Counted from the first letter of the stretch, positions 24,501 through 37,535 are shown. The stretch: 64,000 nucleotides of DNA from Marisa cornuarietis (GCA_004794655.1 SMMW01000153.1:2986501-3050500); one strand, 5' to 3'. The notes: a model not told the origin generated them from the sequence alone. Translations and numbers: made by a program.

Positions 24501-27500
24501 TATTTAACATACCTTACTTTCAAACTCTACTTTTGAATACAGCAAATATCCCAAATATATGTATATTTAGCTTGAAACACATATAACAATTTGTTAATTA
24601 ATATTTTATCATGTGCATGTTCATGTGCATAATTAAGCACATATATTTGTTTTTTCTTCAAGTTCCTCACAGCCCACCATCTTATTTGAAAAGCACAGCT
24701 GCACTCGTTCACCTGAATGCCTGATTCCCGCAGCTGTTCCTGAGCTTTCTGCAGCTGTTCTCGCAAAGTCTTGATCTCCTCTTCCAGCGGTAGCACCACA
24801 GACTTGAGGAGTTGCGTATCCTCCTGAGCCTAAAGCCGATTAAATAATTTTCTAGGATTTCTTTTCTCGAATAATCCTTTTATTATCTAATAGTTCCTTA
24901 ATGCATCTTCTGATTATCTGATATTCCCCAAATAAATCTTTATGTGATATTTTAAATTTCATCCTTCAGTTATCTGAAGTAGCCTAAATACTTCCTTTGG
25001 TTATTTGACATTTTCCAAAATCAGCCTTGTGGTACTGGATATTTCCCAAATATATCTTTTAGTTCTATTCCTCAAATATATCTTTTCATTATTTAAATAA
25101 TTCCAATTCTGTGGCATTGTCTTAGATGCTTCTAAGCTGAATGTAATTATTTTTTATGTCGGTAACACTGAAACTGACACATACCTGCCTCTTTCTTTAT
25201 CCCTTGTTAAATAAAAAAATAAAAAAATCATCTCTTAGATAAAATAACTTGTCTCCAAAGTTTGCCACCTTCTTTCCATGGTCATGTTTGTAATTGTTTC
25301 TTTATGAACCTTCTTCATAAATGACCATTTTATTCCAACACGGTGTAGCTCTTTTCAGGTGCACATCTACACACATCCTTCTAACATCTGCAAACACATC
25401 CACCTACTACTCCTGACATAGCCAGGGTGAGGAACTTGCTGCAGGAATGAAGAGGCAGTCAATAGAATACCTTGCGCATGCTGTCCTCTAGGTTTTCATG
25501 TTCTGTACTGAGGTTTAAAGTACTTGGACCAGTGACTCCTCCAACACGCCTCAGGGACTTAGCCACTGACACCAAAAACCCTTCCCTGAAAACATATAAC
25601 AAATTGCACTCTGCTAAAACTTTATAACATGCTGTTTACTCCCCACATCCTTGCCAGAAGTTACATTTAAGTTTAGGTCCAAATAGTGCAAGAATACTTG
25701 TTAAATGTCACCGCAGATGTTCTATCTCTTATACATGCAATAAGAAAACTCTATTTCACAAACATTCTATAATGCGACTCATATTCCCTTTTGTTTGCAT
25801 ATTTTATGTATCATTTTGTTTGCCTGACTTACCTGAGTTTTAATGAGATAAAAGTTTATATCAGCTATGTGCTAGTAACATGCCATAACAAGGGACATAC
25901 AGATGCATGCATGCAGAGCAGAATAATACAATTTCTGGCACACAACACAAACACCACACCATAATTGTTTGATGTCAACATTCTGTGCTGGCTAACATCC
26001 ATTTCTCCACTTTCTTCAATTATTTCCCTTGTTCTTTATGCAGCTTATTAAGCTCCTTCATACACAACAAGCAGACTTATATAATAAAATCATTATTATT
26101 ATTGCTGGCCAGCAAAAAAGAAAAGACAAACTTATCATTACAAAATATTTTCCTGCTTTTGCAAAGGATTTTTCTCTGGCACAAAATAAAGGTCAATAAT
26201 GACAGAAAATTGCCTCTGAATGTTACTCTAAATTATCAAACCATTGGAGAGACTAACTGTAACAATTTTATCAATTGTGAGGCTGGCAAGATAATACTAT
26301 TCTTGACCAAAGCAAGCTCTCCAACAGATGCTTGCCCTTCATGATTGAAGCTAGTTTTCCAAAATATGCTTACCTTTCTTGACTAAGTTTGTTGCGGAGA
26401 TCCTGTATTTCTTCTTCATATTTCTCGTTCAACTTAACAAGGTTCATCCTCTCTGTTTCATACTGTGCAGCGGTTGACATTTGGGCCTCTGCAGAAGCCT
26501 CTAAAATGACAATAAAAGAAACATCTCCTTCATGTCTTACTGCCTCTGACTTTTGTCTTCAGTCCAGAAATTCTTGAATGTGTTCACTATTATACAGGCA
26601 AGAAAGGTAAGAAGTTATAAGCATTATAACCAATGAACTCACCCCCAAGCAGCTGCTGCATGCTGGAAATCTCCTGTTCATACTGTTGGCGAACAGAAGC
26701 TATCTCTTCCTGCTTAGCCTGTTCTGACATGGCAGCAGCTGTCTTGACATCCTCCAGCTCCTGTCTGACATTGCCTATGTCTGACTTCAGTTTTTCCAGC
26801 TCAATGCGACTTTGTTCCCAATAATCATGTTTTTGTCTCAGTTCCCCTGCAAAGGATATGATAGTCAACTGAATTCTATTACATGACAATTAACAAACAC
26901 ATTTGATTAGTCAAGGTCATGAAAACATAGCTGATGGTAGGTAGTTCAGCTAACCCAACGGATGCTTAATTTAATTTATACCTGACAGTTGTAACAACAT
27001 GGTGAATATCAAGAGTATAGCGAAACATTTCTAATTGCTGCATTATCTAAAGTAGTCACCTTTCAGTTGAGTAGACATGATTTATAAAGGGATCATAGCC
27101 AGTGAGAAAAACATATTTTTATAATTTAAAACAGTTTGCTTATTTTCAGTCGCCAAAATGGCATGAAATAAGACCCATTTCTGCAGTTGTATGTGTCTAG
27201 AATTAATAAAAGAACTGATGAAGTTTACACAGGGAAAGTTTTATACTTTTCTGCTTAAAGGAGTTTTGAGACAGTGAAACTTTGTGTGTGCGTGTGTGTG
27301 TGTGTGTGTGTGCTGCAAAACATGACTTATTATGGCAACAAGCAATAAGCAAAGGTCACTGACCACTACAGTCACTATTTGTCCTTTTGCAATCAGGTGT
27401 GCAAAAGACATGCAGAAATTGATAGTGTTTGTACTTCCAGTTCAGACATTGCCAGCATGGCTGAAACACAGTGCACACCTTCTCTACAGATCAATGAAGT

Positions 27501-30500
27501 ATACAGCCTGTCCTGAATACTTCGCTCAGAGAAGAAGAACCATCTATTTCCAAAATATTCCCAAATTGAGCCAAACATGAACGTGAGCCCTGGTACAAGT
27601 ATTTAATAAAAATATTTGCTTGACAGCAAAACACATACACAAGAATAGGCCCATCACAGAGTTGCACTAAAGCTGATCAAATTTAATTAAGACATATAAT
27701 AAAAATCAAGAACGTAATAAAATATCTTGCACTTAAAAACATCAAGCAGCTTGACAAGCAGCAACAGTATATGTCATGTGTAGTATGTAGCGTGTTGTTC
27801 ACTTTCCTTGTTGATACTATTGTATTCAAGATGTACGGACATGAATTTTTCTGTAAACTTGTAATGTTGTTTTTTGAGTAAATTGCCCAGTTGGTCAAGC
27901 CCTTAAAAATGGGGAAGTGGATCACCAGAGAGAGGGGCAGGAATTTCTTTTCCACAGAAAAAAGTCATCTTGAATATCCATTTCTTACACGTTTTACATA
28001 GTACATGTACTGATGTACTGGTTAAAATTATTTTATTCCACCAATTTGACGGTTGATAAAAATGTGCACGTCTTCATCAGTAGTTGTGTCCCATTCAAAG
28101 AATAACTTCTCAAAAATTGTTTTGAGTTGACTTGGAACATACTTTCCTGCACCTTTAACATCTCTTCATCATTTTAATAAATGAAGGACGTATATGTTTA
28201 TGAACAGGATGACATTGTAAAGAAATTTAATTTTTGTTACAAGCTCTTTTGATTTTTTTTGCCAGCTCTGGCAGCAAAAATGATGTATTTTATGCAATTC
28301 ATATCGCATTCTAAAATGGTGCATTTTTTTGTATTTCTAACATTGCTGGCTCACCAGCAAATATACAATGAAGCAAACATATTTGTTGAACAATAGGAAT
28401 GATGGTGACAGGAAAAATGTGCACTGCAAAAAAAGCAAAAAAAAAAAAACCCTACCACCTTAACTGGCAAAAACATTTGAAATGTTTGGTAGCACTTCTC
28501 TACAAACAATGCTTCTCAGTAATGTATTGTCTTAACATTCATATCAAAGTTGTGTTCATTCTCATTAAGACTTTGGAAGCTTTCATATGCTGGTCTTAAA
28601 GAATGCATACTAAACTAATTTTATGAATGTTAAATAGAATGATCAAGTATCTGCATATTAACCATTTGTAGAATAAATACCTCTAAAAGTAAAAAGCCAC
28701 AATGATGCTGCAAAAGTATCATTCTTCGCTGAAACCAGAGGGCCCCATTGTCTGCTTGGTGTCAGAAGATGAGCAAAAAAGTTATGTGGGCGTATAGAAT
28801 ACGATCTGTGACTGGCAGCCAGTTAAGAAAGCGAATGATAGGTGGTATATGTTCACATGTAGAAGGTCTGCAGATAAGACAAGCAGTATTATTCTGGATC
28901 CTTTGAAGTCTATCAAGAAGATACTTTGGGAATGCCAGCCAAAAGAGAATTAGAATAGTCAATCCTTGAGATTGCATCAGTGGTGAGATAATGACGAATG
29001 GTATTAATCCTAAGAAGCTCAAGGTAAGCAGTTCTGCAGACATGAGAAATATGATGATTAAAAAGTCAAACTTTAATTGAAATGACACCCAAACTGCGGA
29101 CAGAGGTAAAGAAAGGAACAGCTGAGTTGTTCATGGACAGAGACCAAGTAAGAGAAGGATGACTCAGAAATTTCTTGGGACAAGTCAGCAGCAGTTCAGT
29201 CTTGTCATCAGCAAAACTTATATGTGACATGGCATGGCATGAAATAACATCAGACAAAACAAAAAATATTGGATCCAAGACAGACCTTTGCGGGACCCCA
29301 TATCTCAAGACAGAAGCATCTGAGTATACACTGCTCACACACAGTCTGTGCTCAGTCCATGAGATAGTATCGAAACCAGGACAAAGCAACATCATGAATA
29401 CCAAAAGTACAGAATGGTCAGCACTGTCATATGCAGATGTATTTAATGTACTTAGAAAATTCAGGATAAACAAGATTTGGGCATTTGAAAGTAACTGAAG
29501 TTACATGTAGTTTGCTAACAATGTTTTAGGGACCATTTATCTTGTAGTAAGTACAGACAATGTTCACATATTGCACATGTATAGCAAACAACCTACATCA
29601 AAACTAGAAAAAGTCCACATTACAAATTGGAGTGAAGGTCACATGCAAGCATAATTCTCTTATATCATCCATAGTAAATGGCTGGAGCAAGAATTGTGCT
29701 TTACATGTCTCTGCTTGTTTAGTCTCATGCAGTTCTCTCCCTCACCCTCCAACCCAATAAAAACAACTTTCACTTTTTTTATGCTTCAAGTATTTAGTTG
29801 CTCAGTTACTTCGAACTGCATAATTAACAGCTACAGTATGTGATGAAATGATAAAATCCACGATTAGGAAGGGGTGGGAGAGGTGGGGCCCTTAAATGCA
29901 CTTTGTGTTGACTGTAATACATTACCCAACACTGCTTACAGCCAACTAAAAAAGTACATATGACAGCTTGATAAAAGACTATGTAATTTGCATGACCATC
30001 CTATGTTAATAATGATGACAACTTTTTGAATGCCTCCACAAATTTCAAACAATATGTTTCATGTTCCTCCCAGCACACACCCATGAAAAGGTCAAGGAAA
30101 GTATACAAATTATATGAACTTAAATACAAATAATCAATTGTCACTATTTAGTTTAGTTTATTTACATTATTATACATTTTACCATAACATTCTCTGTCTA
30201 AAATGTGAACCATACCTTCCTTTTGCAGAAATAGCTCCTTAAACTTTGCAAATTTGACCCCAAAGTCTGCCTCCAGCTCCTTTTTTTCCTTTTCTAGTTT
30301 TTTCAATTGTTCTTGCAGCCTGGAAATGTCATCTGCAAAAAAGTCAGTGAAAATTGTATCGTCCTGAAGTACCATCAGCCATAGAAAAACAGGAATTTTA
30401 TTAAGAAAAAGAAGTCACACACATCTTGGGATGGAAGAACAAAGTAATCTATGCATACATTATAAACAAAATGATAATGAGTACCAGAAAGGATTTTAGT

Positions 30501-32119
30501 CAACATAGATTCACCCATTCTTGATTCCTTCTGTTTACACGCTACATTATTTAAGCAGTATCTTCTCAGCATTATATACCTGCATTGATGAACAGAGAGA
30601 GAGTGTAAATTTCACTATTATCGATTATCACTATATTTTACTGTTTCAATCTCAATGCTTGCAGGGTGGTGGTGAAACAGCACAGTCAGCACAACATTAA
30701 GGGTTGTGGACTGTGGGTTCAAATCTTCAGCGCCAATGATAGATGGAACAACAAATGAAGTGGTGATCTGTGTAATGCATGGAACTCCAGTTAAATCCAG
30801 CACACTACCATCTCTCCTTCGTGGTATGACTGCTCAGTACCACCTGAACTCTCAACACTCACTTTGAAGATGACTTTGCACAGCTTCACACCATCTTTGT
30901 CCAACCTGATCCTAACTGACTCTGTCCTTAAGATCTCCAAGCATGAGGTCAGATCTCTGTTCAAGCAGCTAAATCCAGCAACCAGCTGAAAGTGCATCCT
31001 TACATGTTGAGTCTGTGATGCAATCAGCAGCCCATGTCTTCATGTAGCTGTCTGACATCTTGCTTTTTTTCTTCTGTTCCTGCCCGCTAGAAAGAGTCCA
31101 CTCTTTGGTCTACAGCTTTTAATGGCTTCAGACCCATCGCCCTGATATCTGCTATGGCAAAGTGTAAGGGAAGGTGCTTTTTGTTACAGACTGGTTTTTT
31201 TTGCTACAGATGGGTGTTTTTGTTACAGATGGGTGTTTTTCTTGCCCCGCTGCAGCTCAGATAACAAAAGTACAGAGGAACCAGTCATCACCATGCTCAA
31301 TATGTTATCCTCGAAAGGATCGAAGTATCCGAGGAATGCGCTGCTGCTTTATGTATGACTAAGTGATAGTCATGAGATTTGCTTTTTGTGAGCCCTCCTT
31401 TAAAGCAAAAACAAATATCTAATCCGCACCAAAAAAAATGGCAATGTTAATAATGACAAATAATGTTTTCAACAGCAAGCCAGTTACTTTGAGGTATTAA
31501 ATTATCTAAGTATGCATGATTCCAAAGCTGTAAATCTATACATCGTTTATATGGTTTACATATAATCCTCTTTAACAATGTTATTCTTTATATAAAGAAT
31601 GATATAACCTTAAATCAGTACACCAGTGTATTGATACTTTACGTGTTACATAATGGGGAGAAAACTTTTCTACAATATTGCCAAATAACTACTCCCAAAA
31701 TCTAGCACAAAATTATGCACTTTTAATACTGTTTGCATTGCAGTAACTGTCTACTTCTTGCGTCGGACTGTTATGACTTGCTCTGCTATGAACAAGCACT
31801 ACTGTTAGTGTTGTACTGTACTGTAATAAGCAAACAAAGTATTCCGCTGACAGGTCATCCCGTAAAAGCATATTCCTTAATTATCAGATCTAACGTAAAC
31901 TAAGGGACAGCTTTCAAACAACACATGCTCATTTAAATCAATAGGTCAAACCGTATCAGTCCAAACACAGATAATGCTTATCAGGGCACTCCTCGTAAAA
32001 TCGAAAGTAAGTACGCGATGACAGCTCAGTCGACCTAACTGCTAACTAAAAATGTAATTTTCACCTTCTGTAGGCGTGTTTACAGCAGCTAGAGCTTCTG
32101 AATCATTTGTATCTGTCAT
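14755..32119 (-). CDS. RABEP1: Rabaptin-5 homologue with C-terminal FYVE zinc finger (22 coding exons)
   Basis: Rab5 effector on early endosomes. In animals rabaptin-5 binds Rab5-GTP and Rabex-5 and drives endosome fusion (family knowledge). Coding exons (minus, in order): 32119-32065, 30332-30216, 26846-26643, 26500-26374, 25585-25471, 24829-24713, 24422-24348, 24142-24007, 23131-22973, 22248-22126, 21823-21798, 21564-21267, 20827-20703, 20304-20083, 19643-19545, 19225-19187, 17608-17507, 17079-16890, 16744-16563, 16353-16237, 15531-15421, 14922-14755. They sum to 2907 bases, in phase throughout (968 aa). Human RABEP1 landmarks in order: AKFKELFLQKEG, DLEMYVAVLTTQKNVLQED, ANDQFLESQRLM, LGRPCSMCSNYEAQLQ, LKYREEII, QRDFVKLSQSLQ. 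Nearly all of it is coiled coil. Human RABEP1 (862 aa) ends where this protein adds a FYVE finger. ATG at 32119 is the only in-frame start in exon 1. Confidence 0.95.
15310..15357. repeat. (TC)n(CA)n(TA)n compound microsatellite
   Basis: Simple repeat in the rabaptin intron between the two FYVE exons. Confidence 0.85.
22540..22875 (+). repeat. Dispersed SINE-like repeat in a rabaptin intron
   Basis: Holds GGGAGAGAAACTGGGCACC, CCCTCACAAACAAGCTGG and TGGTCTCTAACACC, closely matched in order at 57760-57855 and partly at 57180-57250. Inside the intron between exons 22973 and 22248. Confidence 0.6.
27284..27313. repeat. (GT)n microsatellite
   Basis: GTGTGTGCGTGTG... run within the large second intron of the rabaptin gene. 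Confidence 0.9.
28762..29473 (-). mobile_element. Non-LTR retrotransposon reverse-transcriptase remnant in a rabaptin intron
   Basis: Minus-strand frames, broken by shifts, read parts of a LINE RT: ADHSVLL, VYSDASVLRYGVPQRSVLDP (RT GxxQGSxLxP region), ISFADDKTELL (catalytic FADD) and farther on LQRIQNNTACLIC and FLNWLPVTDRI (thumb/C-terminal region). It sits in the 3.4-kb intron between rabaptin exons 3 and 2 in the same orientation as the gene. No intact ORF. A sister copy of its middle part is at 49500-49735. Confidence 0.85.
30640..30770 (+). repeat. Possible tRNA-derived SINE fragment
   Basis: GGTGGTGAAACAGCACAGTC followed about 40 bp later by GTGGGTTCAAATC (B-box-like). Intronic in the rabaptin gene (first intron). 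Weak call. Confidence 0.35.
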
Positions 32120-32420
32120 GATTTCTAATGTTGTCGTTTCACATCGCTGTTCTGTCTGCTGCTTCCTCTCTCACGTCATTTTCCTGCCAACGCCGTCTAC
32201 TTCCGCTCCTAAGGGAGGCCATTCACAGTCACTCAGCTCTTCGGTAACGGTCACAAAATCATGTCGTCTGCTAGACGGCCTACAGCCTGGATTACAAGTC
32301 GAATAGACCCCACGTAGAGAACTGCTGACTGCAATTGTGCTATATATAACACTGAAAAACGCATTTGGTACGCATCTTTTCAGCACCAGAAACTATCCCT
32401 ATTCCCGTCACCAGAATAAT

Positions 32421-32535
32421 GTAGCACTCTAGTAGAGTACTGAGTTATTTCTTTATTTTTGTTGAGGGTAGAGGTCGAATGGCCACCACACTGTCCCTTT
32501 CTCAAGCCAGCCTTGACCTGTCCTGCCAGTGGCTA
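32421..32535 (+). repeat. Dispersed repeat, copy 1 (near rabaptin 5' end)
   Basis: GTAGCACTCTAGTAGAGTAC, then AGTTATTTCTTT, GAGGGTAGAGGTCGAA, ACTGTCCCTTTC and AGCCAGCCTTGACCTGTCCT. The same ordered blocks recur at 58675-58805 on the same strand. It lies about 300 bp upstream of the rabaptin start codon. Confidence 0.78.
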
Positions 32536-32624
32536 CTGAACCTGTGCAGGATCATTGCAAGTTGCGAAGTCGCCTGACCCACTTAGGAAGGCCATGACCA
32601 GACAGTACCAATATGACTATCATG

Positions 32625-32800
32625 CACGTACACGCACACACTCGCATACATACAAACGGTCATCACACGCGTGCGCACGTATATGCACGCATATCGACGT
32701 TCACACACAATCGTCGCACGCGAATACGCCTGCGCGCACACACACACATCCATGCACACACTTACGCACGCTCTCAAACACAATCACACCACACGTGGAC
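32625..32800. repeat. Degenerate CA/CG-rich simple repeat
   Basis: CACACA, CGCACG and CATACA mixtures. The overlapping 60-130 codon frames on both strands are compositional. Confidence 0.8.
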
Positions 32801-32914
32801 AGGGCCGCCAAGAGCCAGGCCGGGCGCGGAATTCTTTTTCCCCACACGAAATGGGGGGGGGGGGCGGAAATTCAGCCAATCGGAGTGCCGGTCTATGTTA
32901 TTTTGTCAGAGGTT

Positions 32915-32960
32915 TGGGGTAGGGTAAGGTTAGGGTTTGGGGTAGGGTTAGTTTAGTTTA
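32915..32960 (+). repeat. GGGTTAGG/GGGTTTGG telomere-like tract
   Basis: Short run of GGTTTGGGGTAGGG and GGTTAGGG units, with similar bits to 33322 that provide the hAT target site. Confidence 0.55.
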
Positions 32961-34337
32961 TTAGGTACAATAGGACAATTGAGTGGAGCGAGTAGACGAC
33001 GGCATATTTTGCGTGCACTCGAATGTCGATATCTACATATAGTAGTATGGGGTAGGACACCCATGGCACACACATACACACAGAGGGATAAAGAGGTAGG
33101 TGACATTCACTGGGCTGGTTATGTAAGGAAGACCACTGAGCGTTGGCTAGGGGGTAGACTGTTGATTGGAAGACCGGTACACTTAGCCCGGACAATGGCG
33201 TTTGTTTGCTACAGACTGCTCGTCCGCGCTGAGCAATGAAGCTAGACGAGAGGGGCGACAGAAGGGTCGCACTGGAGGGTGGTCAGTTTAGTCAGGATTG
33301 ATAGGTTAGGTATAGGTTAGGGCAAGGGTGGGCAAACTTTTTCGTTGCGAGGGCCGCATTGCTGGGTCATGACTAGACCGAGGGCCGCACCTTGTAATTG
33401 AATACAAACACGACGTAAAATCGCCAAATTGTAAACAAACGCATTTATATAATAATGAGCACATTAAATATGTAACACTGTAGGAATAAATATAAAACCA
33501 GAATGAACAATTAAGCACACACAATTTAATGAGAAAAATGTTTTTGACTACAATTTTGCTGAACAATTCTTTTAAAATTTGGCTCAAAATTACTGGTAGA
33601 TACTCTCATAACTGACTGCAAGTTTGCATCTGAAAGCAATGACCTGTTCTTTGACTTGTTTATATTCATGCAGGAAAAACTTTGCTCACAGATGTAACTT
33701 GAACCAAATATTGAAAATAGCTGGGCAGCAAATACTCTTAGTCTTAATCAAGGAAATGATTTGTTGGAGAGGCACTTATAAAACTCAACCAGTGACAGGG
33801 AATAAAACCTTTCCTTCAATGCATGATCTGATTGAAGGTGTATCAGTTCAAGTTGTAATTCATCAGGTGAATCATCAACATGAACAGAAAAAGGACATGA
33901 TAATATGTTGAATTTTGATTCCATCTCCTTAAAATCCACAAATCTTCTTTGGAAGTCTTCATTCAAACTGTCAACTGTGCTCTAAATTTTACATGCAGGT
34001 GAGCAGGTACTTTTGCCTTTGATAACAAAGAAAAATGTGTGAACTTCCCTTCACTTGCCTGCCTTGAAAATAAAGATAACACTCTTTGAAATGATTGTAT
34101 CTCCTTATACATGTCATGAGCCAATAAATCTTTCCCCATTGCAGCGTGACATTTAACTGATTTAACTTTTCAAAGACATCAATAGCAAACATCAATTCAC
34201 ATTGCCACAAATCACTTTTCAGTTTGGAAACAAAGTCAGTTTAGTACCCCTTCCGCACCCTCACCCCACCCCCACCCCGCTTTTCGCTTTTTCCGGCGCT
34301 GTTTGTCGGTGACGACGGCCTTGATCGGCATGCGTCC

Positions 34338-37242
34338 CAGGGCCGGCGCGAGGCTGTGTTGCGCCCTAGGCGAAAGACAAATACTGCGCCCCCCAGCCCC
34401 CTCCCCCTCCAGAATAATGAACCAGTTATCAAATATATATATAAACGTTTAGGCTTAACTTTGTTTTCTTAACTGAAATTGTAAACAACTATCCTTGACT
34501 TACATTAAACATCACAAGGCTGTAAGGGACCCGTTTGTGCAATGAAAAAATTTGCAAAAAGTTGTAACACCACTATCACAACCCTTTGCATCTACACAAT
34601 CAAAATAAGCATGGTAAGAAATGAAGAAATAAAATGAAGGTAAAGAAAGAGACAAATCGTGTTAATAAAATATAGGTCTATACAGCTGTATCACAGTGTA
34701 TAAAAATCATGCGAACTTATCTTTACAAACTCTCATGATGTCGGGGGTGTAGGACAGTATGCACTGTTCACTCTTGTGCGGCTAAATCCAGTTCACAAAT
34801 TGTTTGATAGAGCAGTTCAGTTCACAGATCTCTATTAGACCTTTACTGATTCTGCTTTGGAAGGATGATAGCTCCAAGCGCCCGAACAGACCATTATACA
34901 CAGTAAACAGCAGCGCGAGATGTCTGCAACCGCTCAGAAAAGTGAGGTTTTTACAACATCCTGTGGGTTTTAAGTTTAAATTTAAGACTACCTTTCCCTC
35001 TCCCCCCCCCCCGATCTTGGTCGTCCAGCCCTGATAATGTGATCTGACTTTCGTTAAATGGTAGAGATTTATCTCTACCCCTCTCCACTAAGCCACCCCA
35101 CTTAGGTCCTGTCAGTCTTTCTCTCCTCTCTCTTTCTCATCTCGCGGACAACTATCAAGTAGCATCGCACCACCTTCTTTGTCCAGTCTTCTAATCTGAT
35201 CCGACTGGTCATTAACTGTGACAGATTTATCGCTACCCTTTGGGCCTTTCCACCTACTACCTCGGCATGTGTTTAAAGTCGTTCACTTCTTTCTCATCTT
35301 ACAGACGAACTAAGAAGTAAAACCACACTGACTACATGTTTGCTGCTGAAAAATAGTTGAAAAGTGGTTTTCTACAAGACCTGATTATGACCAGAAGTCT
35401 TAGAACCCAGAAGTGTCAAAGAATGGCTTATTAAAATTAAATCTTTTTCGAGAATTTGCTCTCCGGTTTGATTAATAACTTATAAGTAAGAACTACTTTT
35501 TGTCAAGAAAAAGTACGTCTGTTTTTCAATGTCAGGCGTGCATCATACACACATGGATACTTGCATGCCTACCAAATCAGACCTACACATATGAGTAGGG
35601 GGATTTCAAACACTCGTGTAAAAGGTTTTATGGAGTGACGACTGACTGCACACTGATGGAGACAAGAAATCAGTAGCACCTTGCTCTGGTCTTAGTTTGC
35701 TGTGTGGTCTAAAACTCAAGCTACATGTATCACAGCTTCTAGCATCTAGACCACCCTCATTGCAACTATCACATGTTCTCATCCAAAGTCACACTGACAG
35801 GTGGGCGGGGCAGTACGAGGTCCGTCAAGGGAGAGTCTTCTAGACGCTAACAATACAAAGTTGTAAATCATGGTGTCAAGGCAGCTGCTCAAACAGTCCA
35901 ATGGTCAACACAGCGTGGTGTCCAGCATAGGGTTTGTTGAAAACAAGAGAATTAAGTATATAGACTATATAGGTCTTAGTACGCATTATCTCTTAATAAC
36001 CAATTTCAACTATTCTGTCAATCGAGCATAACAACAAGCTATCTGTTTAAACTGTGGACAGACGCACTCTTATTTAATAAAAATAAACAAACATTACAAT
36101 TTGACAACTAAATTAAGCGTAATGCACCAATCGAACCGAAATCTAATAATTAATAAGAAAGTTAACTATTCACGACCATGAGTCACAACAGTAAGTACAA
36201 GACTATAGGCCATCAGTGTCACCACTGTACACAGCACTAAGGAGAAAACAGGTTCGTGACAGTGAATTAAATAAATTGATCTGAAATTTGACAATAAAAA
36301 TAGATATGCTATAAACTTCAAGTGACTCTACCTTGATGTTTGTCTGCTAAAGACTTTAATACTCTTATTAACTAAGAAGGCGATCGTGACATTAGCTAAG
36401 TTCCTTCGGGTTCAAAGTTCGTAAGTATAAAAAATATTGAACATAAAACAGTTGTCATAACCAAAAAGAGACTCGCGTAGCAAACACAACTCAGTGTTGT
36501 TGTCCCTGATCTCAGCTGCAGTGTTTTCAATGCATAAGTGTGGAACGTCTTTCAAAGTAGGATAGAAGAGAGAAAGGTGAGGTTGGTATTAGTGGAATGT
36601 GGTCCCATCCATCGTAAATGTCCGCTGACCAGGCCCCATCCACCAACCCGCCCCTCCACTGTCTATCCTCCGCCCCCTCCGCCCTCATCTTCCCTGCTGG
36701 TTAGCTGGTCCTTTCAAGTGCGCCCTGTAGTAATGGGGTTTTCCTGTAATACATGAACTGAGAAACTCGGGTGGTGAAGTCAACCTACAAGCAGAGGAAA
36801 GGTGTCCTGCTAATGTCATTCTATGAAAATGATCTTTATCCCTAACACTTTTCATCACTTAAAAACAAAAACAGGCCATTTTTGCGCCCCTTCCTCCATG
36901 ACTGCGCCACCACCCCTTTTGCCATCCACCAACGCCGCCCCTCTCACCGCCCTTCCCCGCCCCTCCGCCGCCCCATCCGCCCTCTACTTCCCAGCTGGTT
37001 AGGTGGTCACTTCAAGTGGGCCCTGGGATAATGGGGTTTTCCTATAATACATGTAGTGAGAAACTAGCGTGGTGGTCAGTCTACAAGCAGAGGAAAGGTG
37101 TCCTGCTAATATTCTGTGAAAATGATATTTTTCCCTAAAATTATTCATCTTAAAAAAAAACAGCTGGCCATTTTTTCCGCCCCCCTCAATCCCTGCACCC
37201 CAGGCGAGTGCCTAGTTGGCCTAATAGGTAGATCCGGCCCTG
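34338..37242. mobile_element. Nested non-autonomous hAT-like element
   Basis: Starts CAGGGCCGGCGCGAGG and ends with the complement CAGGGCCGGATCTACC. The flanks TGCGTCC (34331-34337) and TGCGTCC (37246-37252) agree, suggesting an 8-bp duplication with one mismatch ((A/T)TGCGTCC). Removing it rejoins the outer hAT sequence. No transposase frame was recognised in its 2.9 kb. Confidence 0.68.
36600..37195 (+). repeat. About 300-bp tandem duplication inside the nested element
   Basis: The block with CTGGTTAGCTGG, AATGGGGTTTTCCTGTAATA, CTACAAGCAGAGGAAAGGTG and TCCTGCTAAT at about 36699-36895 is repeated with substitutions at about 36993-37190. Both are preceded by a CCGCCCC-rich stretch. Confidence 0.85.
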
Positions 37243-37535
37243 AATTGCGTCCCACTTTCGCTCCCGGCGTTTACAGCCCCCCTCCCGCACTGTCTGGTCA
37301 TGACCTTCCTAAGTTGGTCAGGCCGCTTCGTAACTCAGGTGTAACAAAGGGTCCACTGGCTACCGGTGAGACAGTTCAAGGCCGGCCATTACGTACGCAG
37401 CAGGCGTGGGGAGGGACTAAATCACTAAGCGTAACTTTTTTTTCGGTAATATTTTTTTTTGTGTCGACAAAGGGCTTCTGCGGACCGCAGAAAACGACTT
37501 GGCGGGCCGCTATTTTGCCCATCCCTGGGTTAGGG

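Larger units (their letters stand above)
33323..37527 (-). mobile_element. hAT-superfamily DNA transposon, transposase remnant, split by a nested insertion
   Basis: Left end CAAGGGTGGGCAAACTTTTT; right end, reverse-complemented, CAGGGATGGGCAAAATAGCG: imperfect terminal inverted repeats of the hAT CAGGGGTGGGCAA type. Both ends are flanked by the identical octamer GGTTAGGG (33315-33322 and 37528-37535), the 8-bp duplication expected of hAT. On minus (about 33990-33440) frames read the C-terminal hAT dimerisation region, related to GTF2IRD2/BED-type transposases: DELQLELIHLQSD, AAQLFSIFGSSYICEQSFSC, NRSLLSDANLQSVMR. Stops and frame changes show it is inactive. Without the nested element only about 1.3 kb remains, so the transposase 5' part is deleted. 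Confidence 0.85.

Noticed and set aside
32953..33239. LINE endonuclease tail (WAGYVRKTTERWLGGRLL)
   Set aside because: Vaguely like the end of an RTE ORF2, but too short and without supporting motifs around it.
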